The position numbers and the translations under genes were made by a program. A DNA stretch of 64,000 bases from Anaerobacillus alkaliphilus (lineage in GTDB: Bacteria; Bacillota; Bacilli; Bacillales; Anaerobacillaceae), in assembly GCF_004116265.1 (NCBI RefSeq), contig NZ_QOUX01000032.1, positions 62,001 to 126,000 on the forward strand. The letters run 5' to 3'. How positions within the stretch are numbered: the first letter of the stretch is position 1; the number at the start of each line of letters is the position of its first letter. A model generated the notes under the pieces. The model was not told the DNA's origin. It searched no databases and saw only the letters and a program-made list of their open reading frames with translations. Shown here one piece after another: positions 27,401-33,748 of the stretch.

Positions 27401-28364
27401 TGAGAAGTTAACTGCAGATGTTCCAGGAGCCGTTTTAAAACAATTACAAGAGTTAGCTAAAGGCAAGGAAAATGCAAACATTGCTTTCTCATTCAACAAG
27501 GTTGAGGATGCAACAGTAGCTACTTTAACAAATGCAGCTGCAACGAAAGCAAAAGCAAAAGTGAAAGCAGCTGGTGAAGTATATGACTTTACTCTAGCTA
27601 TAGTTGATAAAGATGGTAAGGTAACGAAACTAACAAGCTTCTCTGAACCAATTACGATTAGCCTAGCTGTTTCTGAAACTGCTAACAAGAAATTAATTGG
27701 TGTCTACAATATTAAAGATGACGGAACGTTAGTTTACGTAGGTGGTAAGGTTAAGGATGGTAAGATTACTGCTGAACTTTCACACTTTAGTAAATATGCA
27801 GTTCTAGAATTTGACAAAGAATTTAAGGACGTTAAATCAGGATATTGGGCACATGATGTAATTAAAGAGATGTCAGCGAAGCACATTGTTCAAGGAATTG
27901 ATGCCGAAAACTTTGCACCAACACGTAATGTAACAAGAGCTGAATTTGCAGCATTAATTGTTAGAGCGTTGGGAATAGAGGCTTCAAGCAATGATGTTAC
28001 TTTCAAAGATATTGCTTCTACCAAGTGGTATGCATCTGCTGTCGCTGCTGCGTCTCAAGCAGGAATTGTTAACGGTAAGAGTGCTACACGCTTCGCTCCA
28101 GAAGAAACTATTTCTCGCGAAGAGATGGCCACTATGATTGTTCGTGCCTACGAATATGCTCAAAGTCAGCAATTAGCTGAAGTGAACGATGCTACATTTA
28201 CTGATCTTAGCAATGCAAGTAGCTGGTCAAAAGATTACATTAATCAAGCTGCTCACTTAGGTCTAGTAAACGGTCGTGCGAATAACCGCTTTGCTCCACT
28301 TGGTTTTACACAAAGAGCAGAGAGTGTTCAAGTGATTGCTAATCTATTAAACTTACTAAACTAA
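21423..28364 (+). CDS. S-layer-anchored amylopullulanase with two GH13 catalytic domains
   Basis: 2313 residues from the ATG at 21423 (SD AAGGGAG; an in-frame TTG at 21402 overlaps that SD). Order: signal peptide; pullulanase-associated CBM41-type domain; a further beta domain; alpha-amylase-type GH13 domain with Asp565 (FRVDTVKH), Glu594 (IGESWG) and Asp660 (GSHDENG); three more CBM41-type domains (about 830-1150, starting LRVHYQRTD, LRVHYQRTD, VRIHYDRTD); CBM48-like domain and type I pullulanase GH13 domain with YEIHVRDF, Asp1581 (FRFDMMG), Glu1610 (IGEGW) and Asp1698 (EAHDN); a shared pre-SLH module; three SLH repeats (about 2120-2313). It should cut alpha-1,4 and alpha-1,6 bonds of starch or pullulan at the cell surface. 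Dual-domain alkaline amylopullulanases are known from alkaliphilic Bacillus. Confidence 0.93.
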   Translation: MINKKYQKVLSFWLSLIMVFSVFTSYIPAVAAAGTTGSVTRHIHLVYDRPDAEYEGWNIWVWGTGAKNDQIDFTEFKDGKAIAKIEVGPNADRVGFVLRSTDNWDTAKKDVEPDRFINLLKNDLVTKVYLTSGEIPFHTVAEVTAPVIEEGNASFFFRDKGLYNNFEMDKIAKVELSIADSLYEMTYDAKNERFVYTYENLAPGTYEYTYLVTVDGATKEVSDPYNTVNGKSTLSYIVADIEVAGTVTPQAVNYNQNAVVTVDLDNKDDIEIRELYVDATEVGGPKKLKVDPELNEVTLNIDHKTTAGQKKLPIVAVDAFGGTHKGEVTLEVKARTFIGEADFDWDEALIYFLLTDRFFDGDSSNNDPYGMNYDTKLPGAYQGGDFKGITEKLDYLKDLGINTIWINPIVENIKYDVRHSTTPYITPYYGYHGYWASDFEKLNPHFGSMADFHELIDEAHARGMKLMIDVVLNHTGYGLKMVDGELAVDKRPPGYPTDAEREKFRDMLRQGKDVGSATVRGELASLPDLITEDPAVRNQIVQWQVDWINKSRTAKGNTIDYFRVDTVKHVEDTTWMAFKNELTKVMPEFKMIGESWGASQNDDHGYLNSGMMDSLLDFDFKNYARNFANGQLDQVHNTLVARNNKLTNSATLGQFLGSHDENGFLSSVGGDKGKLKIASALQITAKGQPVIYYGEELGLSGEANYPYYTNRPNMPWDKIAGNDVLSHYQELLTFRGANSEIFAKGDRVKLAGSDKEKYQLFSRNYNGESVYVGLNVAEQAKEVTVAVSSSDVVVTDHYSGNTFNAENGEVTFTIPAMAAGGTVLLTAEGGTILGTQSTLRVHYQRTDNDYANLGLWLWGDVVTTSQEWPKGTPFGSELTSYGVYADIAIKPNAKDFGLIVLDVTNGDKDGGNKEFELPAGTTDIWLKQGSDEVFFKNPDQEAGIPEDTLRVHYQRTDNNFSNLGLWTWFDVAQPSSNWPSGGTPFVAGQTTDYGAYVDIPLNTGAQKVGFLVLNVTNGDKDGGDKVVELFSSEINEVWIKQGSDEVFYWEPVELPENTVRIHYDRTDKNYDGWAVWNWGDVVAPSEGWPNGATDKAGVGKFGAYYDISLNEAAQEIKFLFVNKIGGAQTRDYKFELLAQYKEIFMKDGDDKVYTNPFGAVPIALISGELLSDKKISLVFSKTEGLDVDALKEEMTIVDKDGSAVTFDNITIEDDKRVTIHGEFDLDQAPFAITYGERTVSAKAGWRLIDEMYGYDGELGAKLHADGTATLKLWSPKADSVSVVLYDKDDQYTVVKENIPMTLGDRGVWSVTLDKENTGIDRLKGFFYHFSITHGDETKLALDPYAKSMAAWNSADANDAYPYGKAAIIDLSEIGPKLDFANIPGYEKREDAIIYEIHVRDFTSDPNIADDLKAQFGTFASFIEKLDYIEEMGVTHVQLLPVMSYFFSDEFNNGERMLEYASTNTNYNWGYDPHSYFSLSGMYSENPNDPELRVKEFKNLINEIHSRGMGVILDVVYNHTARVGIFEDLVPNYYHFMDADGTSRTSFGGGRLGTTHKMARRILVDSILHWVNEYKVDGFRFDMMGDHDAESIQIAFDKAKAINPNIVMIGEGWRTFAGDEGDPVQAADQDWMQYTEAVGSFSDEFRNELKSGFGSEGQPRFITDGARNVQQIFDNIKAQPHNFVADQPGDVVPYIEAHDNLTVYDVIAQSIKKDPAIPANDLEIHKRIRIGNAMVLTAQGTAFIHAGQEFGRTKQWLAPAETEPYKSTYMVDQDGNPFENPYFIHDSYDSSDIINRIDWEKATNAEKYPINNVTREYTQGLIELRRSTDAFRLGSKQLVDQNVTLIKAPEVKTNDKVIAYRNQATNGDAYYVFVNADMTSRTFTIGKDLSGGIVLVDNDEAGIVEVKERTGFTLTGEKITVDALTTVVIKQAAPVKPSPVTPVPTPRPGDQVIVNNPQADKGKIAVPVAQGTKQVLLPANAAVIDGKNSLQVTNEKLTADVPGAVLKQLQELAKGKENANIAFSFNKVEDATVATLTNAAATKAKAKVKAAGEVYDFTLAIVDKDGKVTKLTSFSEPITISLAVSETANKKLIGVYNIKDDGTLVYVGGKVKDGKITAELSHFSKYAVLEFDKEFKDVKSGYWAHDVIKEMSAKHIVQGIDAENFAPTRNVTRAEFAALIVRALGIEASSNDVTFKDIASTKWYASAVAAASQAGIVNGKSATRFAPEETISREEMATMIVRAYEYAQSQQLAEVNDATFTDLSNASSWSKDYINQAAHLGLVNGRANNRFAPLGFTQRAESVQVIANLLNLLN

Positions 28365-28383
28365 TTTCTACTAAAAAGGAGGA

Positions 28384-28413
28384 GACCATAAGCTTTGATG
28401 CTGTGGTCTTTTT
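28384..28413 (+). terminator. Terminator after amylopullulanase gene
   Basis: GACCA and TGGTC, extended by AGC/GCT, form a stem (28384-28408) followed by TTTTTC and more T. Confidence 0.75.
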
Positions 28414-28427
28414 CTTTTTTCAAATAA

Positions 28428-28459
28428 TTATGGAAATTTCCATAAAATATAGGTATAGT
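28428..28459 (+). promoter_or_regulatory. Palindromic operator overlapping the secY-like gene promoter
   Basis: TTATGGAAATTTCCATAA (28428-28445) is a perfect 18-nt palindrome. It covers a -35-like TGGAAA (28431-28436) spaced 17 nt from a -10 TATAGT (28454-28459). A repressor site is the simplest reading. Confidence 0.55.
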
Positions 28460-28523
28460 AGTAATTAATAGAATATTAATATACTTTTTAAAGAAAAATG
28501 AAAAAAAGATGAGGTGTAGCTTC

Positions 28524-29825
28524 TTGTTTCAGACTATTAGAAATATCTACAAGGTAGGAGAATTAAGAAATAAAATTATTTTTACCTTACTCATGTTAGT
28601 AGTTTTTAGAATTGGAGCCTTCATTCCAGTACCAGGAGCAAATGCAGAAGTTTTACAATTCCAAGATCAAATGAATGCATTTGGTTTTCTTAATACGTTC
28701 GGTGGCGGAGCGTTAGAAAACTTCTCTATTTTCGCAATGGGAATTATGCCATATATTACAGCGTCAATTATCGTACAATTATTGCAGATGGATGTTGTTC
28801 CGAAATTTGCTGAATGGGCAAAACAAGGGGAAGCTGGTAGACGTAAGTTAGCACAGATTACTCGATATGGAACAATTGTATTAGGTTTTATTCAGGCAAT
28901 TGGAATGTCAATTGGGTTTAATCGTTTAATGCCAGGATTAATTCCTAATCCTAGTATTGGAAAGTATATATTTATCGCTTTAGTTTTAACAGCGGGTACA
29001 GCCTTTTTAATGTGGTTAGGTGAGCAGATTACTGCTAAAGGTGTAGGCAATGGTATTTCTATCATTATCTTTGGGGGTATTGCAGCGGCAATTCCTAATG
29101 CTGTCAATCAAGTGTATGCGACTCAAATTCAAAATGCTGGCGACCTATTATTTATAAATATTGTTAAAGTTGCTTTACTACTTTTAGTAGTGTTATTGAT
29201 TGTTGTTGGTGTAATCTACGTTCAACAAGCGTTACGTAAAATTCCAGTCCAGTATGCGAAGAAGATTGTTGCGGGACGTCCTCAAGGTGGAGGTTCAACA
29301 CACCTACCATTAAAAGTAAATGCTGCAGGGGTTATTCCAGTTATTTTTGCAATGTCATTATTTATCTTTCCTCCAACTGTTGCTGGCTTTATTGGTGATG
29401 GTAATGCGATTGCAAGTTGGATTACAGCAAACTTCACGTATCAAAAGCCGTTTGGTGCTGCCGTTTATGCTGCATTAATTATTGGGTTCACATACTTCTA
29501 TACTTTTATCCAGGTAAATCCTGAACAAATGGCAGAAAATCTGAAAAAACAAGGTGGCTATATTCCGGGAATTCGCCCTGGAAAAACAACACAAGAATAT
29601 GTGACAAGAATTTTATACCGTCTAACATTTGTTGGTGCATTATTCTTAACGGCTATCTCTCTTATTCCAGTAGTGTTCACTGTTTTTATGCAACTTCCAG
29701 CTGCCGTACAAATAGGTGGAACTGGCTTACTGATCGTTGTAGGTGTAGCATTGGATACAATGAAACAAATTGAAAGTAACTTAATTAAGCGTCATTATAA
29801 AGGGTTTATTAAGAAAATATCTTAA
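28524..29825 (+). CDS. secY: SecY preprotein translocase channel, second-type copy
   Basis: 433 residues from a TTG at 28524 with SD GAGGTG 7 nt upstream; the resulting start MFQTIRNIYKVGELRNKI matches usual SecY N-termini, whereas an ATG at 28509 would lie ahead of that SD. SecY signatures are present: RIGAFIPVPG, FSIFAMGIMPYITASIIVQ, GVGNGISIIIF, and the cytoplasmic loops IPVQYAK and GYIPGIRPG before the last helices. About ten membrane helices are expected. SecY normally sits in the ribosomal-protein spc operon; here it stands alone, with its own promoter and terminator, between S-layer-type genes. A second SecY serving surface-protein export is likely but inferred. Confidence 0.88.
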   Translation: MFQTIRNIYKVGELRNKIIFTLLMLVVFRIGAFIPVPGANAEVLQFQDQMNAFGFLNTFGGGALENFSIFAMGIMPYITASIIVQLLQMDVVPKFAEWAKQGEAGRRKLAQITRYGTIVLGFIQAIGMSIGFNRLMPGLIPNPSIGKYIFIALVLTAGTAFLMWLGEQITAKGVGNGISIIIFGGIAAAIPNAVNQVYATQIQNAGDLLFINIVKVALLLLVVLLIVVGVIYVQQALRKIPVQYAKKIVAGRPQGGGSTHLPLKVNAAGVIPVIFAMSLFIFPPTVAGFIGDGNAIASWITANFTYQKPFGAAVYAALIIGFTYFYTFIQVNPEQMAENLKKQGGYIPGIRPGKTTQEYVTRILYRLTFVGALFLTAISLIPVVFTVFMQLPAAVQIGGTGLLIVVGVALDTMKQIESNLIKRHYKGFIKKIS

Positions 29826-29830
29826 AATAC

Positions 29831-29858
29831 AAAAAGTCCAACATTAGTTGGACTTTTT
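29831..29858. terminator. Bidirectional terminator between secY and the convergent gene
   Basis: AAAAAGTCCAAC and GTTGGACTTTTT form a perfect 12-bp stem with a 4-nt loop. A and T flanks can serve both strands. Confidence 0.9.
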
Positions 29859-29864
29859 GCTATT

Positions 29865-30422
29865 TTAAAACCCATTTGTAACAAGAGCCATTAATTCTTT
29901 AAGGTGGTCTTTTTTTGTCTGTTCAAATTGTTCTTTGATTGGTAAAGCTTTTTCTGCTGAGTAGCCTTGTTTTATAAGTTCTTGTTCAAGTTGTTTATAC
30001 ATATCGGTGAAGCTAAGATTTATTTGTTCTTCTAATTGTTTTAGTTTTGGATAGTAGTTCCTATAAAAATATAAGTATGAGATTGGCTCATCATTTTCTT
30101 TTTTGGTTACGTAATCTTCATAAACAATTTTAATAAGCGATGAGATTTCTTCTAGTGCATCTGCTTGTAAAACTTCAAATTGTTCTAGATAAGGTTCCTT
30201 GATCTGCTCGCTAGTAAGTGGGGAGACATACTCCTTATTAGTATTTGCTAAGAATTCTGTTGGAACTCCATGAGTCTCTGCCGCATTTAAAGGTATGTTT
30301 TTTTCAGCTTGAAATTCAATAGTTTCAGTTGATTTCTCGCTAGTAACATTTAAATGATGTTCAGCAGCTGCTACAACAAATCCTAGAATTAAAATCAGTA
30401 CACCGCCATATAAGTATTTCAA
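29865..30422 (-). CDS. Exported or membrane-anchored helical protein, unknown function
   Basis: 185 residues from a TTG at 30422, chosen because SD GGAGGG is 7 nt upstream. An N-terminal hydrophobic segment (about residues 4-21) acts as signal or anchor. The rest is charged and mostly helical, with LEQFEVLQADALEEISSLI and, near the end, YKQLEQELIKQGYS. The C-terminal pattern resembles the protein at 32781 (Y-x-x-L...L...GYS, then FE and a final amphipathic helix), and the two flank the LtaS-like gene. No database family was recognised. It may be an accessory of the surface locus; function unknown. Confidence 0.6.
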   Translation of the reverse strand: MKYLYGGVLILILGFVVAAAEHHLNVTSEKSTETIEFQAEKNIPLNAAETHGVPTEFLANTNKEYVSPLTSEQIKEPYLEQFEVLQADALEEISSLIKIVYEDYVTKKENDEPISYLYFYRNYYPKLKQLEEQINLSFTDMYKQLEQELIKQGYSAEKALPIKEQFEQTKKDHLKELMALVTNGF

Positions 30423-30608
30423 AACAAGTTCCCTCCAGCAATAGTTGTAGTATGCAGTATTGACAAACATGCTGGATAACACACGTAAGGTTACATAAAA
30501 TTACTGTCTTCTGCTTCTTCCATAATATAAGTGTATAAAGTGTTAATAACTTCCACAAATTACCTATAAATGTTATCTGTTATCAGATCATAGTGAGGTG
30601 ATTAACGA

Positions 30609-32666
30609 ATGAAAGTTGGCATTCGAGAGGTTTTTATGATTATTTATGTTTTCATCTGTTTGTTATTACTCGAAGCATGGCATCGATCTAGTTTCAATAA
30701 TGTTTTCACTTGGATATCTGAAAAACCATATGTAGTGTTTTTAAATTTTCTAATCTTAACTTCTGGTGTGTTCCTACTTTTGGCGCTTACAGGTAGGCGC
30801 AGGTTGTCATTGTGGTTAGTAACTGTTAGCATGCTAACTCTCTTTACAATCAGTAGGGTGAAAATGAGTCTAAAGGGAGAGCCATTACTTCCATGGGACG
30901 TCTTTTTGGGTAATGAAGCAGCCAATATAAGAGAGTATTTTATCCTTATGGCCTGGGAGGATATCGTACTATTATTACTCTTCTTGATTTTCTTGGTAGT
31001 TACACCACTATTTTTCAGACCTGAATTACTATCAGTTAGATCACGAATTGCTGTTTTATTGGTTCCGTTAATAGTTTTTTCCTTGCTGTATTTTGAAAAG
31101 CCTTTTTCGCTGCTTGAGGTGGGTGAGGTCAATCACGTATTTTGGGATCAAAGTATTACTTATCAAAGGAATGGAGTGCAGGTGGGGTTCCTTAATACCT
31201 TACAGTTATTAAAGATTGAACCACCGAAGGGATATGCGAAGGAAACGTTAGAAAGTCTATTAGGTAAATTGGAGAGCGGGCAATCACCGAACGATATGAA
31301 GCCAAATATTATTATTGTAATGAATGAAGCGTTTTGGGACCCGACAAGGCTTCCTAATTTAGAATTTAATGAGGATCCAATGCCTTTTTTTCGTAGTTTA
31401 CAACAAAGCCACAATTCAGGTGAATTGATTGTTCCTGTTTTTGGAGGTAGTACAGCAAATACTGAGTTTGAAGTATTAACTGCGAGTAGTATGCAATTCT
31501 TGCCTCAAGGTTCGATTCCATACTCGCAATACGTTTTAAGGCCACTTCCATCGATTGCTTCTATTTTGAGAAATGATGGATATGACACTGTAGCTGTTCA
31601 TAACTATCATAATTGGTTTTATCGTCGAGACCAAGTTTATGAGTATTTTGGTTTTGATCGGTTTATTAGCCAAAGTTTCTTTGAAAATCCTGAGTATCGT
31701 CGGGACTTTATTTCAGATAAGGAAATGACAAAACAAATTATTCAGCAACATCAACGTGCGGATAAGCCACTGTTTGTTTTTGCTGTGACCATGCAAAACC
31801 ACGGTCCGTATAACGCGAGGCATTATCCTGAAGACCGAATAACTGTTACGGGTAATATTTCTGAGGATATGATGAAAGCTATCAATACGTATGCAACCGG
31901 AGTTAAAGACGCAGACGACTCGTTGCAATTACTAGTACATTATTTTGAAAAAATTGAAGAACCCACCGTTGTTGTTTTTTTTGGTGACCACTTACCTTAT
32001 TTAGGTGCAGGTTACAGAGGATATACAGAGACAGATTATATTAGCGATGCTAATCTAGATTTATGGAGTAAAGAGGAATATGAAAAAATGTATAGTGTTC
32101 CATTTGTTATTTGGGATAAATTTTCTGAAGCAAAAGAAAGAAATCAAAAGTTGAGTAGTTCACTCTTAATGCCTTATCTTTTAGAAAACTATAACAAACC
32201 ACAAACTCCTTTAGTTAAATATCTTAATCAAATGTTTATGGAAGATGGCAATGTATTTTCTGTTAGAGAAGGAGAAAATACACATTCAATTGAGGCGGTA
32301 AATCACTACGCGCTACTACAATATGACCAGCTTTTTGGCGAGGTATATGCGTTAAACGAACAGGAAAAAGGGGATATTGTCAGCGAGCACTATCAACTAG
32401 GTGGTCCATCTTTAGTCATTAAAGATGTAGAAATTCAAAGTGGAACTGATCCTTTAATACTAGTAGAAGGAGAAAACTTCACATATAAAACAAAGGTTTA
32501 TCTTGAGGGTAATGTCTTGCCAACAACCTTTCATACGGCACGGTTAATTGCTGCTGAATTGCCGAGCAAATACGTGGACGACTCTGAAGGCCTTTCTGTG
32601 AAGGTAGCAATCATGGACTCGAAAAATCGAGAGTTAGCATCATCTAGCATAGTAACGATAAACTAA
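30609..32666 (+). CDS. LtaS-family phosphoglycerol transferase (sulfatase fold)
   Basis: 685 residues; SD GAGGTG precedes the ATG. About five membrane helices (residues 1-165) are followed by an exterior sulfatase-like domain (about 225-540). Landmarks are the metal-binding NEAFW, the nucleophile Thr282 in GGSTANTEFE, HNYHNWFYRR and FFGDHLPYLG. LTA synthases of this family move glycerol phosphate from phosphatidylglycerol to a growing polymer outside the membrane. The last 90 residues form an extra Ig/IPT-like domain (VIKDVEIQSGTDP ... LVEGENFTYKTKVYLEG) that usual LtaS proteins lack. Whether it makes lipoteichoic acid, primes it, or decorates another polymer cannot be told; its place in the S-layer locus suggests wall-polymer modification. 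Confidence 0.82.
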   Translation: MKVGIREVFMIIYVFICLLLLEAWHRSSFNNVFTWISEKPYVVFLNFLILTSGVFLLLALTGRRRLSLWLVTVSMLTLFTISRVKMSLKGEPLLPWDVFLGNEAANIREYFILMAWEDIVLLLLFLIFLVVTPLFFRPELLSVRSRIAVLLVPLIVFSLLYFEKPFSLLEVGEVNHVFWDQSITYQRNGVQVGFLNTLQLLKIEPPKGYAKETLESLLGKLESGQSPNDMKPNIIIVMNEAFWDPTRLPNLEFNEDPMPFFRSLQQSHNSGELIVPVFGGSTANTEFEVLTASSMQFLPQGSIPYSQYVLRPLPSIASILRNDGYDTVAVHNYHNWFYRRDQVYEYFGFDRFISQSFFENPEYRRDFISDKEMTKQIIQQHQRADKPLFVFAVTMQNHGPYNARHYPEDRITVTGNISEDMMKAINTYATGVKDADDSLQLLVHYFEKIEEPTVVVFFGDHLPYLGAGYRGYTETDYISDANLDLWSKEEYEKMYSVPFVIWDKFSEAKERNQKLSSSLLMPYLLENYNKPQTPLVKYLNQMFMEDGNVFSVREGENTHSIEAVNHYALLQYDQLFGEVYALNEQEKGDIVSEHYQLGGPSLVIKDVEIQSGTDPLILVEGENFTYKTKVYLEGNVLPTTFHTARLIAAELPSKYVDDSEGLSVKVAIMDSKNRELASSSIVTIN

Positions 32667-32780
32667 ATTGGTTACCGCAATTTACTAAAATGATATTACC
32701 GCTACTTAGCTTCAATTTGTGTTATGATGTTAACTGTATGCTTAAGGCAACTATATAACTAAAACGATGGTAGGTGTACC

Positions 32781-33311
32781 ATGGGGATATATGTAAAGTT
32801 GGTAGCGGTAGTCTGTTTTACTTTTTTTATGATACTAGCAGGACAATTTCATTGGAAGCAACAAGCGAATGAAATGGCTGTTTATGCAGAAAGTCAAAAT
32901 TTTAATAAAATAAATAATGTTATGCAGTCTGATAGGAAAGATACTTCTTCAGGGGCGTTGAAGTATTCAGAACTTATATTAGATTACGAAGACCAGTTTG
33001 TGAATGTTATTGTCAACTATAAAGAAGCTGTAAACGAGCAGTTGCTAAAAGCTGAGAATGCCTATTTTCAGAAAATCATACCCGAACCAAATGAATTTCG
33101 AAATTTTGTAGTTTTCCAAATGAATGAATTTGACTCTATTTATAACTCTTCGGAAGAGGAGTACCTTAAAATTTACGAAGAACTTGTAACTACTCTAGTA
33201 GACAATGGCTATTCCGAAAGTGATACTTTCTTATACTTGCTATTATTTGAAGAAATTTCAGTTGATACGCAAATGAAGTTTGTTGCACAACTTATTTCTT
33301 TTCAAGAGTAA
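32781..33311 (+). CDS. Exported or membrane-anchored helical protein, unknown function
   Basis: 176 residues with an N-terminal hydrophobic segment (about 5-22; KLVAVVCFTFFMILAGQF) and a charged helical remainder. SD GGTAGGTG precedes the ATG. The C-terminal part (YLKIYEELVTTLVDNGYSES ... LFEEI ... FVAQLI) resembles the end of the protein at 29865-30422 on the other side of the LtaS-like gene. It lacks Cys, so it is not a lipoprotein. Family not recognised; function unknown. Confidence 0.6.
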   Translation: MGIYVKLVAVVCFTFFMILAGQFHWKQQANEMAVYAESQNFNKINNVMQSDRKDTSSGALKYSELILDYEDQFVNVIVNYKEAVNEQLLKAENAYFQKIIPEPNEFRNFVVFQMNEFDSIYNSSEEEYLKIYEELVTTLVDNGYSESDTFLYLLLFEEISVDTQMKFVAQLISFQE

Positions 33312-33351
33312 AAACCTCGTTATTACTATTAGTTAACGGGGTTTTATTTTT
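33311..33351 (+). terminator. Terminator after 176-residue protein gene
   Basis: AAAACCTCGTTA and TAACGGGGTTTT form a 12-bp stem with G:U pairs, followed by T-rich sequence. Confidence 0.7.
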
Positions 33352-33748
33352 TTGAAATAGTGATGAACGTGTAAGGTAACAACGTACTTTTACAATTTTG
33401 TCAAATCATCGACAATAAATAGTCCAAATATTGGGCATCTAGTACCTTGTTATTTTTTCATAGAAAGATTATCTTAAAAAGGTATATGAAGAAAAAGTCT
33501 ATTAAGTTATTCGACAAATTAGGCAATATGTCACTATGAGGAATATTTTTCTAGTAATATTATTTAGTGGAATCTTTTCAAATAGATTGCTATCTATTTA
33601 ACAATCTATTAAGATAATAGTAATAGAAAATGGGTTTATATACATATACCATTTTACAATTCTATTGCTTTTATCCAACTTTAGTAGGTCGAGCCCGAAA
33701 TACATTTAATGTAGGGTATTAAAATATTTTATGAGGTGAAAGAAAAGA
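33352..33748 (+). other. Long AT-rich leader region of the S-layer gene
   Basis: About 400 nt without a gene. It contains a sigma-A promoter candidate (33587-33615) overlapped by a 9-bp inverted repeat, leaving a leader of about 130 nt. The SD GAGGTGAAAG ends it. Long leaders are typical of S-layer mRNAs, where they confer stability. Confidence 0.5.
33581..33615 (+). promoter_or_regulatory. Promoter with overlapping inverted repeat before the S-layer gene
   Basis: TTGCTA (33587-33592), 17-nt spacer, TAAGAT (33610-33615). AATAGATTG (33581-33589) and CAATCTATT (33602-33610) form an inverted repeat across the -35 and -10, a layout fitting a repressor site. Confidence 0.5.

Noticed and set aside
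28509-28523. ATG at 28509 as secY start
   Set aside because: It precedes the SD GAGGTG; the TTG at 28524 gives a typical SecY N-terminus.
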